Shown here one piece after another: positions 1 through 8,985 of a stretch of 64,000 nucleotides of DNA; positions within the stretch are counted from its first letter, which is position 1; every line of letters starts with the position of its first letter. The notes under the pieces were generated by a model. It saw only the letters and a program-made list of their open reading frames with translations, was not told where the DNA came from and searched no databases. The DNA is from Bacilli bacterium (GTDB lineage: Bacteria; Bacillota_I; Bacilli_A; RFN20; CAG-826), in the NCBI GenBank assembly GCA_016302065.1, contig JAEDOI010000001.1:1-64000 (forward strand). The letters run 5' to 3'. Position numbers and translations under genes: made by a program.

Positions 1-2345
1 ATGGAACAATTACTGCAAATAATGCAGGGACTTGTACTATTACAGTTAAATATGGTGTTGTAACCAAACAAATTAGTTTAACAGTTACAGGTGCTGAGGC
101 TGTTCAAACAGGCATTAAGATTAAAACAGGGAAAACAATTGAAACAACAGAAGGAAGAGGCTATTCTCTATCAGATTTAGTTGCTGTAAAAATGTATGGT
201 GATGTTGAAGGTGATCAAGTCGTAATTACTGAAGATATGATTAGTGGTACATTCAACAAAGATGAAGTTGGTGAATATACATTAACTCTTACAAGTGATG
301 GATTTAGCGAAACATTTACTGTTAAAGTTACTCCTATTCCAGTAGCTTCCATGGGAGAATTACAAGAAGGTTTTAATTTTGGTAATAACTCTGGTTGGGG
401 AAGTGGATTCTATTTTGTTACAAATTTACCAGATATTTCACATTATGTTGATTTAGATGCTGAAACAATAGCAGATGTTTCTAAATATATTGAATTAAAT
501 GGAGCTCCTACTCAATTTAAAGGAATTAAACAACTTGGCGGTGGAAGATATGAAATGTATTTTGCCGATCAAAACTTTAAAAATGGAGATATCCTTACAC
601 TTAAAGAAGGATTAAAAATGTATCATTATAGTGGTACTTTAAATGGTCATACTCCAAATGGAGATGGTATATTCTATCCAGTTGGCAAATTAGATAAAGA
701 ATATAAATTTGTCTTTGGTAATGGATGGCATGTTTATGTTGGTGAACCATCAGAATTAACTGTAGATATGACTGATACTTTAATTGCTATTGGTGAAGCA
801 CAACAAATTAATTATACTGTTGGACCAGAAGGAACATATGGAAGCCCAATATTTGCTAGTGAAGATCCTTTAATTGCTAAAGTTAGTAATACAGGTTTAA
901 TTGAAGGTGTAAGTGTTGGTTCAACTAAAGTTACAGTTACTTTAGGTTCAGTTGTTAAAGAAATTACAGTTAATGTTACTGAAGCAAAAACAATTAAAGG
1001 TGTTAAGATTACAAATGTTCCTAATTATTATTCAATCGTAGTGGGAAGTGATCCAAAAGAATTTAAACCTGAATTTAAAACAGCTAAATTAGTTTTTGAA
1101 GATGATACTATGAGCCCTGAATTTAGTATTGATTCTTCAGATTATACAATTGGTGAATTCTCAACTGAAACAGAAGGCGATATTCAAATTCCTGTAAGTG
1201 TTACAGCAAAAGGAACAAAATATGATACAACAGTTGCTGCTAAAGTTTACTCATATTATGATCAAGAAGTATATGAAGTAGGTGTTGTTGATTGGTTTAA
1301 TTATGCTACATTTATTAGAGTTGATAATACATGTACAAATACCGCCAACATTACAACTTCTCCATTATTAAAAGAACAATTAAGCAAGATTAAATATACA
1401 AGAAAAGATGGTACTGAAGTTGTTCTTAATGGAAATTATCAATTAGGAGCTAATATTGCTTTATTCCCATCATTCTTATATGAAAGTGAGGGACATCCAG
1501 CAATTAATGAAACTAATTATAATGTTGATGGTTATTATCAAGTTGGTGATCTTATTACAATCGAAGAAAATTGTCCTGTCTATAAATGGACTGGAGATAA
1601 AGCTCCTACAGCTTCTGATGATAATGCTATTGCAGAAGGAACAGGAGAAATTATCGTCGAAGGTTATTTCAAAAAGACAGTTCAATATAAATATAATGGT
1701 TCTATTTGGACTTCATGGATTGAATATGAAGATTTAGTTCTTAGTGAAACTTCAATGGAATTAGAAGTTGGCAAAACAGCTAAAGTACCAGCATCAAGAA
1801 CTCCAGATAATGCAACACAAGGAACATTTAGTTATGTTTCAAGCGATGAAAGTATCGTTACAGTTACAGCAAATGGTGTTATTAAGGCTGTTAAACCTGG
1901 TACTGCTACAATCACTGTTACATTAAGCGATCCAGATTATCCAGAAAAAACAAAAACAGCCACATTAACTGTCACTGTTTCTGATAAGATTACTGGCTTT
2001 GCATTAAATAGTGAAGAAACATTAAAGGTTAATAAAGGAACATCTGAAGAAGATTTATTAAAGATGTTAGAAGCTACATTTACCTGGGCAAGTGGTAAGA
2101 AAGAAGGAGCAGTTGACTTTAGTAATGCTACAGTAAAGAATTATGATAAAGATACAGTTGGTGAACAAACAATTGTAGTTACTGTTACTGTTGATGGTGT
2201 CAAAGTTAATTCAAATATTACTATTGAAGTTGTTAAGAAATCAGGATGTGGTGGATCCATTATTGCTACAAGTGCTATTATTTCAGCATTAGGTCTTGCT
2301 GGATTAGGTGTTGGTCTTGCTAGTAAGAAAAGAAGAAGAAAATAG
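1..2345 (+). CDS. Surface protein with bacterial Ig-like domains, 5' partial
   Basis: The reading frame is open from base 3 and has no start inside the window, so this is the C-terminal part (about 780 residues) of a larger secreted protein. Two clear Big_2-type Ig-like modules are visible: one around 740-1000, and one around 1735-1975 with the SSDESIVTVTANGVIKAV pattern. A Big_3-like module at about 1985-2255 contains YDKDTVGEQTIVVTVTV. The protein ends with GCGGS, about 20 hydrophobic residues and a KKRRRK tail, a membrane-anchor or sorting-signal layout without LPxTG. It lies 54 bp upstream of a rhamnosidase and may bind or present glycan on the cell surface; that role is inferred from context. 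No enzyme motif was recognised. Confidence 0.8.
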   Translation, partial: GTITANNAGTCTITVKYGVVTKQISLTVTGAEAVQTGIKIKTGKTIETTEGRGYSLSDLVAVKMYGDVEGDQVVITEDMISGTFNKDEVGEYTLTLTSDGFSETFTVKVTPIPVASMGELQEGFNFGNNSGWGSGFYFVTNLPDISHYVDLDAETIADVSKYIELNGAPTQFKGIKQLGGGRYEMYFADQNFKNGDILTLKEGLKMYHYSGTLNGHTPNGDGIFYPVGKLDKEYKFVFGNGWHVYVGEPSELTVDMTDTLIAIGEAQQINYTVGPEGTYGSPIFASEDPLIAKVSNTGLIEGVSVGSTKVTVTLGSVVKEITVNVTEAKTIKGVKITNVPNYYSIVVGSDPKEFKPEFKTAKLVFEDDTMSPEFSIDSSDYTIGEFSTETEGDIQIPVSVTAKGTKYDTTVAAKVYSYYDQEVYEVGVVDWFNYATFIRVDNTCTNTANITTSPLLKEQLSKIKYTRKDGTEVVLNGNYQLGANIALFPSFLYESEGHPAINETNYNVDGYYQVGDLITIEENCPVYKWTGDKAPTASDDNAIAEGTGEIIVEGYFKKTVQYKYNGSIWTSWIEYEDLVLSETSMELEVGKTAKVPASRTPDNATQGTFSYVSSDESIVTVTANGVIKAVKPGTATITVTLSDPDYPEKTKTATLTVTVSDKITGFALNSEETLKVNKGTSEEDLLKMLEATFTWASGKKEGAVDFSNATVKNYDKDTVGEQTIVVTVTVDGVKVNSNITIEVVKKSGCGGSIIATSAIISALGLAGLGVGLASKKRRRK

Positions 2346-2399
2346 TCAAGAAAACATATAGATTTTTAAAAAAATAATCGTTACAGGGGATTTAATATT

Positions 2400-4907
2400 A
2401 TGTTTAAACTAAACGAAATTAAGATTAATTACATGATTGAACCTTTGACTATAAAAGACAATGTCAAAGTAATATGGAATTATGACTCTAATTGTTTAGA
2501 AGAACAAAAAAGCTATCAAATCATAGTTAAAAATGAAGATAGTGAAATTATCTATGATACTGGCATAGTAGAATCATCTATTATGGAACAAAAACTAGAA
2601 GGCATTATCTTGCCTTCTAGGCATAGATTTAGTGTTCTTTTAAAAGTTATTTCTAAAGTAAATAGTATAGAAGAAAAAGTTACTTTTTTTGAAACAACAT
2701 TAAGAGATGATGAATGGAAAGGAAAATGGACATCGATTCCTGATTCATTTAATGGTGGAACTTTATATTTTAGAAAACAATTTAAATTAGAAAATAAAAA
2801 GATTAAAAAAGCTAGATGCTATGTTTGTGGTATTGGGTATCATGAATTATATATTAATGGTAGAAAAGTTAAGGATGTTGTATTAAATCCTGGTGTAACA
2901 AATTATGATTTAACATTGCTTTACGATACATATGAATTAGAGTCATTCTTAGAAAATGGCGATAACGTAATGGGTGTTGAAGTAGGATATGGATGGTATG
3001 GAAGTCGTAAATTATTACTCCAACTTTATGTTACTTATGAAGATGGAACAGAATATGAAGATCATTCTACATGTAATTATGGTTGGTGGGTAAGTGGAAC
3101 TCCTATTATTGATAATTCAATATATGGCGGAGAGATTTACGATGCTAGAAAAGAAGAATTAACTTATCCTCATTGGTGTAAAAAAGAATTTCAACCAACA
3201 TGGGCAAATGGGTGGATGTATACAATTTTAACTCAAAATCCTGTTGGTAAACTTACTCCTCAAGAAATTCCTCCAATTAGAGTAATCAAGGAATTTGATG
3301 TATATAAAACAATAAAAATAGATGACAAACATATTGTTTTTGATTTTAATCAAAACATGGCTGGTTGGGCTAAGATATCCTTAAAAGGAGAAAGAGGTAG
3401 CAAAGTAACTTTAGTTTATGCTGAAGGATTAAAAGAAGATAATCATGTAAATCAATTAAATTTAAGAAGTGCAAGATGTTCTGATACATATATTCTTAAA
3501 GGCGAGGAAATTGAAACGTATTTTCCTAGATTTACATATCATGGTTTTCAATTTGTTGAAGCAATAATTGAAGGCAAAGTAGAAATAATTTCTATAAAAG
3601 GAATACATGTTCATAGTGATGTAAATGTTGTTGGTAGCTTTAAATGTAGTGATGAAATTTTAAATAGATTACATTATATGGCTGTAATCACAGAACAAAA
3701 TAATCAATATTCAATTCTTACAGATTGTCCACAAAGAGATGAAAGATTTGGTTGGTTAAATGATGTTTCTAGTAGACAATTCCAGTCGAATTTCAATTTT
3801 GATATGGATAGATTCTACAATAAAGTTGTTCATGATATATCAGAAACTCAATCTAGTGATGGAGCAATAGCTGATACTGCTCCTTACTATACTGGTGGTC
3901 AACCAGCTGATACAACGACTGCATCATACTTATTATTAGCCTTATATTCATATAAATTATACGGAGATAAAGAGTTAATAATTAGAGAATATGATAATTT
4001 AAAAAGATGGGTTGAATATTTATTAACCAGACAAAAAGATTACATAATGGATTACTATTACTATGCTGATTGGGTACCACCTCAAACATTAAAAAACAGT
4101 AATAGTGATGGAATCTTTGTATCTTCTTTATTCTTACATTGGCATTTAAAATTAATCGCTGAACTTGCTAAGATTGCTTCAAAAGAAGAAGATTACAATA
4201 GATATTCTAAGATGGTAATAGAAAGCAAAGAAGCTATAAATAAAAAGTATTACCATGAAGATACTCATTCATATTCTTTAAATACACAATGTGAAAATGC
4301 TATGGCAATTTGGCTCGATGTATGTAAAGAAGAAAATAAAAAATTAGTATTTGAAAATGTTGTCAAAGACATAATTGATAATAATTATCATATTACATGT
4401 GGAAACCAAGGATATAGACATGTCTTCTATCTTCTTGCTGAATATGGCTATGGAGATTTAGCAATAAAAGTATTGAAGAATGAAGAATATCCAGGGTGGG
4501 GATATATGGTAAAAATGAATGCTTCTACTATTTGGGAAAGATGGGAAGCAGAAATGCAAAATGAAATGCATAGCTTTGATCATCCTATGTTTGGAAGTTT
4601 CGATGCTATGTTTTACCATTACTTTGGTGGTATTCAATATGATGGAAATGGGTGTGATGAGACTATTATTCATCCATATGTTGTTCAATCTTTAGAGTTT
4701 GTAGAAACTAGCTTTGAGACTATTAAAGGAACATTTGTTTCTAATTGGAAAAAAATTGGTACAAAGATTGAATATTATATTGAAATCCCAGTTAATTTGA
4801 ATATCAAGGTAATAATTGATAGGGATATTGAATCGATAAATGGTACTAAAGTAAGTGGTAAAGAATTTAGATTAAGTGGAGGACATTATACTATTATTAG
4901 TAAATGA
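2400..4907 (+). CDS. Alpha-L-rhamnosidase, GH78 family (first copy)
   Basis: This 835-residue protein is expected to remove terminal alpha-L-rhamnose from glycans or glycosides. It has the GH78 layout: beta-rich N-terminal domains, then an (alpha/alpha)6 barrel that starts near the family segment DCPQRDERFGWLND (residues 442-455), with GGQPADTTT and WERWEAE further on and a C-terminal beta domain. There is no signal peptide, so it probably acts in the cytoplasm on imported oligosaccharides. ATG 2400 is preceded by AGGGGA at 2385-2390. It ends with TGA at 4907, and rhaD begins 7 bp later, so the two are likely co-transcribed. A second, different GH78 gene lies at 8986. Confidence 0.92.
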   Translation: MFKLNEIKINYMIEPLTIKDNVKVIWNYDSNCLEEQKSYQIIVKNEDSEIIYDTGIVESSIMEQKLEGIILPSRHRFSVLLKVISKVNSIEEKVTFFETTLRDDEWKGKWTSIPDSFNGGTLYFRKQFKLENKKIKKARCYVCGIGYHELYINGRKVKDVVLNPGVTNYDLTLLYDTYELESFLENGDNVMGVEVGYGWYGSRKLLLQLYVTYEDGTEYEDHSTCNYGWWVSGTPIIDNSIYGGEIYDARKEELTYPHWCKKEFQPTWANGWMYTILTQNPVGKLTPQEIPPIRVIKEFDVYKTIKIDDKHIVFDFNQNMAGWAKISLKGERGSKVTLVYAEGLKEDNHVNQLNLRSARCSDTYILKGEEIETYFPRFTYHGFQFVEAIIEGKVEIISIKGIHVHSDVNVVGSFKCSDEILNRLHYMAVITEQNNQYSILTDCPQRDERFGWLNDVSSRQFQSNFNFDMDRFYNKVVHDISETQSSDGAIADTAPYYTGGQPADTTTASYLLLALYSYKLYGDKELIIREYDNLKRWVEYLLTRQKDYIMDYYYYADWVPPQTLKNSNSDGIFVSSLFLHWHLKLIAELAKIASKEEDYNRYSKMVIESKEAINKKYYHEDTHSYSLNTQCENAMAIWLDVCKEENKKLVFENVVKDIIDNNYHITCGNQGYRHVFYLLAEYGYGDLAIKVLKNEEYPGWGYMVKMNASTIWERWEAEMQNEMHSFDHPMFGSFDAMFYHYFGGIQYDGNGCDETIIHPYVVQSLEFVETSFETIKGTFVSNWKKIGTKIEYYIEIPVNLNIKVIIDRDIESINGTKVSGKEFRLSGGHYTIISK

Positions 4908-4914
4908 TAGACGT

Positions 4915-5727
4915 ATGAAAGATATATTAACTTATCCAGTTTTATTAGAGGTTTGTGATATTATAGATAAAATGTATCAGTTAGGTTGGGATGAAAGAAA
5001 CGGCGGTAATGTTTCATACCTTCTTGATGAAAATGAGCTCAATGAATATCTTGACCTTTCGAAGGTAATTAGAACATATTCATTAAATTTTGATGCAAGT
5101 GAACTAAAAGGAAAATATTTCTTAGCAACTGGAACTGGAAAATATTTTAGAAACACTAAGAAAGACCCAGAAACTAATCTTGGAATATTTAGAGTTAGTG
5201 ATGATGGTTTAAATGCAGAATTAATTTGGGGCTATAAAGATGGAGGAAGATCAACAAGTGAAACTTATGCTCACTTAATGTGTCATGCAACTAGACTTAA
5301 AGTTGATCCAAAACACCGTGTAGTAATTCATTCTCATCCAACAAACATTTTAGCTTTAACTCATATTCTTCCTAATGATGAGAAAATCTTTACCAAAGAA
5401 TTGTGGAAAGTAATGACTGAATGTATTGTTGTTTTTCCAGAGGGAATTGGTGTTCTTCCATGGATGCAATGTGGAACATATGAAATAGGTGTTGAAACAT
5501 GCAAAAAAATGGTTGATAGAAGATTGGTTGTTTGGGGATTACATGGTATTTATGGTGTTGGTGAAACTATAGATGAAGCTTTTGGACTTATTGAAACAGT
5601 TGAAAAAGCAAGTGAAGTTTACCTTAAATATCGTAATTTTGAGGAAGTAAATACCATTAGTGATGAGAATTTGAAAGGAATAGCTAAATTTTATGGAGGA
5701 AAGCCAAGAGATGGCTATTTAGATTAA
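4915..5727 (+). CDS. rhaD: Rhamnulose-1-phosphate aldolase
   Basis: Class II aldolase that splits L-rhamnulose 1-phosphate into dihydroxyacetone phosphate and L-lactaldehyde. From ATG 4915 it is 270 residues, close to E. coli RhaD (about 274). The metal-site histidines are visible as HSHPTN (His139 and His141) and GLHG (His210), each offset by about two from the E. coli enzyme; WDERNGGN near the N-terminus is also typical. The frame is open back to a GTG at 4876 inside the rhamnosidase gene. I prefer ATG 4915 because the shorter protein aligns with RhaD, although the only good GGAGG (4878-4882) sits far upstream, so translational coupling is likely. It overlaps rhaB by one base. Confidence 0.93.
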   Translation: MKDILTYPVLLEVCDIIDKMYQLGWDERNGGNVSYLLDENELNEYLDLSKVIRTYSLNFDASELKGKYFLATGTGKYFRNTKKDPETNLGIFRVSDDGLNAELIWGYKDGGRSTSETYAHLMCHATRLKVDPKHRVVIHSHPTNILALTHILPNDEKIFTKELWKVMTECIVVFPEGIGVLPWMQCGTYEIGVETCKKMVDRRLVVWGLHGIYGVGETIDEAFGLIETVEKASEVYLKYRNFEEVNTISDENLKGIAKFYGGKPRDGYLD

Positions 5728-7046
5728 TGAAAAAATATTATCTTGCTATTGATATTGGTGCTACAAGTGGTAGACACATTCTTGCTCATTATGATGAAAA
5801 TAATGAATTAGTATATGAAGAAGTATATCGTTTCTTGAATAAAACTATAAAGAAAGATGGTCACTTATTTTGGGATGTTAATTTATTATTTAAAAACATA
5901 ATTGATGGATTGAAAGAATGTAAAAAAATAAATAAAATTCCTACCTTTATAGGAATTGATACATTTGGTGTAGATTACTGTTTGTTAGATGAAAACGATA
6001 AATTAGTAAGAGATATTTATTCATATAGGGATTTTAGAACTGATATTTCTAAACTTGAATTTGAAAAAGAGATGGGAATTGATACTCTTTTTAAAAAAAC
6101 AGGTGTATATCCTCACTCTTTTAATACTCTTTATCAATTGTATGATGATAAAATGCATGGTTTATTAAAGAGGACAAAAACAATAATGTATTATCCTTGT
6201 TATTTGGCTTATTTATTAACTGGTGTAAAGAACAACGAAATATCTATTGCATCAACTAGTGGAATGCTTTCAAGCAAAACAAAAGATTATGATGATGACA
6301 TTTTAAATATTTTAGGAATAAATAAAGATATTTTTGCTCCAACTATTGAAGCAACTAATATTATTGGAGAATTAAAAAAAGATATTCAAGAAGAAGTAGG
6401 ATTTAATGCTATTGTTAAACAAGTATATTGCCATGACACTGCAAGTGCAACAATTGGTGCTAAAACAAATAAAGATGAAATATTTATTTCTAGTGGGACA
6501 TGGTCATTAATAGGAGTAATTAATAATAAATATACCAATTCTTTAGAAATCTTTGATCAAGGATTTACTAATGAATTAAATTCTAAAGAGGAAATTCGTT
6601 TCTTAAAAAATATTGTTGGTATGTTTATTATTAATGAAATTGAAAAAGAACAAAAAGAAAGAATTAATATTCTAACTATTGTTGAAATGGCTAAAAAAGG
6701 TACAAATTATAAAGAAATATTTGATCCAACAGAACATAAATTTTTAGCTCCTGCTTCAATGGAACAAACTATAAAAGAAGATTTTATTGCTCGTAAAATT
6801 GAGCCACCAAAAAATTTAGAAGAATTATTCTATTGTGTTTATAACTCATTAGCTCATGCTTATAAAAAAGCAGTAGAAGATATTGAAGAAATTACCCATA
6901 AAAAATACGACACAATTAAAGTGTTTGGTGGAGGAAGTAAAAATAAATTCTTGAATCAATTAACAGAGGATATAACTAAAAAAAGAGTAATTGAAGGACC
7001 AAGTGAAGCAACTGCAATTGGTAATATTTATTCTTTACTTGATTAG
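5727..7046 (+). CDS. rhaB: Rhamnulokinase
   Basis: FGGY-family sugar kinase that phosphorylates L-rhamnulose at O-1 with ATP, supplying the substrate of the upstream aldolase. The 439-residue protein opens with the phosphate-binding signature AIDIGATSGRH (residues 7-17). Later it shows GIDTFGVDY, the FISSGTWSLIG segment of the ATP site and a C-terminal GGGSKN loop, all in family order. Its ATG overlaps the rhaD stop (TAATG), indicating coupling. The operon order rhamnosidase, aldolase, kinase supports the rhamnose assignment over other FGGY kinases. Confidence 0.92.
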   Translation: MKKYYLAIDIGATSGRHILAHYDENNELVYEEVYRFLNKTIKKDGHLFWDVNLLFKNIIDGLKECKKINKIPTFIGIDTFGVDYCLLDENDKLVRDIYSYRDFRTDISKLEFEKEMGIDTLFKKTGVYPHSFNTLYQLYDDKMHGLLKRTKTIMYYPCYLAYLLTGVKNNEISIASTSGMLSSKTKDYDDDILNILGINKDIFAPTIEATNIIGELKKDIQEEVGFNAIVKQVYCHDTASATIGAKTNKDEIFISSGTWSLIGVINNKYTNSLEIFDQGFTNELNSKEEIRFLKNIVGMFIINEIEKEQKERINILTIVEMAKKGTNYKEIFDPTEHKFLAPASMEQTIKEDFIARKIEPPKNLEELFYCVYNSLAHAYKKAVEDIEEITHKKYDTIKVFGGGSKNKFLNQLTEDITKKRVIEGPSEATAIGNIYSLLD

Positions 7047-7060
7047 AAAGGAGTCCATAT

Positions 7061-8983
7061 ATGGCTTTATTTAAAAAATTAACAAAAGAAGAAAAAATAC
7101 AGGCAAAAGAAAGAGAAAGAATTCATAAAGAAGTTATTAAGGCTGAAAATGAATATCGAAAAGAAGATAAGATTCCTCATGAAGGTGCTTTTGTAACTTT
7201 GGAGCACATCAATAAGATTTATGATAACCATGTACAAGCTGTATACGATTTTAATTTAGATATAAAGCCTAGAGAATTTATTGTTTTTGTTGGACCTAGT
7301 GGCTGTGGTAAATCTACTACATTAAGAATGATTGCTGGTCTTGAAAACATCACATATGGAAATCTTTTTATAAATGGAATATATAGTAATGATTTAGAAC
7401 CAAAAGATAGAGATATAGCTATGGTTTTCCAAAGCTATGCACTTTATCCTCATATGTCTGTTTTTGATAACATGGCTTTTGGTTTAAAAATAAGAAAGCA
7501 TAAAACATTACATGTTGATAATAAACTTCTAAAAGAAAAACTTAAGGTTGTTATTTCTTTAGAAAAAGAATTAGCTAAAAAAGAAAGTGAGTTAAAAGAA
7601 GTTGAATTAAAAATCAAAAGAGATAGTTCATTACAAACAGTTTTTGACGGAAAAATTTCATTACTAAATAACGAAATTTGTGAATTAAAAGATAAATTAA
7701 AAATTGCAAATGAAGAATATATCAATGTTAAAACCACTCCTGTTTTAACAAAAGATACTGATAAGATTAGAAGATTAAATAATGACCTTAAATTTTATAA
7801 GAAAAGCTTAGCAAAGTTAGAAAAACAATTAAGTAAAATAGAACTTAAATCTAATTTAGATTCAAAAGAAGTTTTAATAGATGAACTAAAGAAAAATATT
7901 TCTTTAGCAAAAGAAAATATTGAAAGGACTGAAAAAGAAATTGAATATTTAGAAAACAATGATGTCGTTGTTTATAAATATAAGCATTTGACAAAAAGAG
8001 AAGTTAGGGAACAAGTAGTGAATGCTGCTAAAATTCTTGATTTGGTAGATTATTTAGATAGAAAGCCATCAGCTTTAAGTGGTGGCCAATGTCAAAGAGT
8101 TGCTTTAGGAAGAGCAATTGTTAGAAATTCAAAATTATTCTTAATGGATGAGCCTTTAAGCAATCTTGATGCAAAATTAAGAGTCCAAATGAGAAGCGAA
8201 ATTGTTAAATTGCACAATCAATTACAAACAACAACTATTTATGTTACTCACGACCAAACTGAAGCTATGACAATGGCTAGTAGAATTGTTGTTATGTCAA
8301 AAGGTTATATCCAACAAATTGGGACTCCTAAAGAAATATATAATCATCCAGCAAATATTTTTGTCGCTTCCTTTATTGGTAGCCCAGCAATGAATATTTT
8401 TGATTGTGAATACGACAATGGAAAATTGCATGTTAGTGATGATTTTATCATTGAATTACCTTCTTCTTTTGTTGAAGCTCATGATTTATTTATAAAAGAT
8501 CAAATTGTTACATTAGAAACTAAAAAAGAGCAATTAAGTAAGGAAATTGATGGATATTTGAAATATCAAGAACAACTTGCTAATAAAGAAGTTAAGAAGG
8601 TTAAGAGCAATATTTTAAATAATAAAGATCATTATGAATACAATAAACTAGAACTTCAAAGTATTGAAAATAAATTAGTAAAATACTATGAATATAGTAA
8701 AACAAATAAACATAATATTAAGCTAGGTATTAGACCAGAAGATATAGTTAGACTTGAAGATAGAACTGCAAAACATAACTTAGGTAAGTCATTTATTTCT
8801 TCGGTTATTGTACCTGAATTATTAGGCCATGAATATTATGTTCATTTTAATCTTGGAGATCATGAATTAATTTCTAAGATTCAAGGAAATGATAATATTC
8901 AAATAGGTGATAAGTTAGAATTAGCATTTAATATGGATTTCTTACATCTTTTTGATGATGTATCAACCAAATTAATTAAATAA
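7061..8983 (+). CDS. CUT1-type sugar ABC transporter ATPase (MsmK/UgpC-like) with coiled-coil inserts
   Basis: Cytoplasmic ATPase of a carbohydrate importer, MsmK/UgpC/MalK type. Walker A is GPSGCGKST (residues 78-86), the Q-loop is VFQSYALYPHMSV (Gln124), the signature is LSGGQ (339-343), followed by LMDEPLSNLDA and VTHDQTEA. About 215 residues separate the Q-loop Gln from the signature, against roughly 53 in normal MalK-type proteins. The extra 160 or so are Lys/Glu/Leu-rich and look like an antiparallel coiled coil. A second charged helical insert lies in the C-terminal regulatory domain before KLGIRPEDI. At 640 residues it far exceeds the usual 370. No permease genes adjoin it, so it may serve permeases elsewhere. 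SD AAAGGAG precedes ATG 7061. Confidence 0.9.
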   Translation: MALFKKLTKEEKIQAKERERIHKEVIKAENEYRKEDKIPHEGAFVTLEHINKIYDNHVQAVYDFNLDIKPREFIVFVGPSGCGKSTTLRMIAGLENITYGNLFINGIYSNDLEPKDRDIAMVFQSYALYPHMSVFDNMAFGLKIRKHKTLHVDNKLLKEKLKVVISLEKELAKKESELKEVELKIKRDSSLQTVFDGKISLLNNEICELKDKLKIANEEYINVKTTPVLTKDTDKIRRLNNDLKFYKKSLAKLEKQLSKIELKSNLDSKEVLIDELKKNISLAKENIERTEKEIEYLENNDVVVYKYKHLTKREVREQVVNAAKILDLVDYLDRKPSALSGGQCQRVALGRAIVRNSKLFLMDEPLSNLDAKLRVQMRSEIVKLHNQLQTTTIYVTHDQTEAMTMASRIVVMSKGYIQQIGTPKEIYNHPANIFVASFIGSPAMNIFDCEYDNGKLHVSDDFIIELPSSFVEAHDLFIKDQIVTLETKKEQLSKEIDGYLKYQEQLANKEVKKVKSNILNNKDHYEYNKLELQSIENKLVKYYEYSKTNKHNIKLGIRPEDIVRLEDRTAKHNLGKSFISSVIVPELLGHEYYVHFNLGDHELISKIQGNDNIQIGDKLELAFNMDFLHLFDDVSTKLIK

Positions 8984-8985
8984 AT

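Noticed and set aside
4876..4914. GTG 4876 as start of rhaD
   Set aside because: It lies inside the rhamnosidase gene without SD, and ATG 4915 gives the length and His positions of known RhaD.
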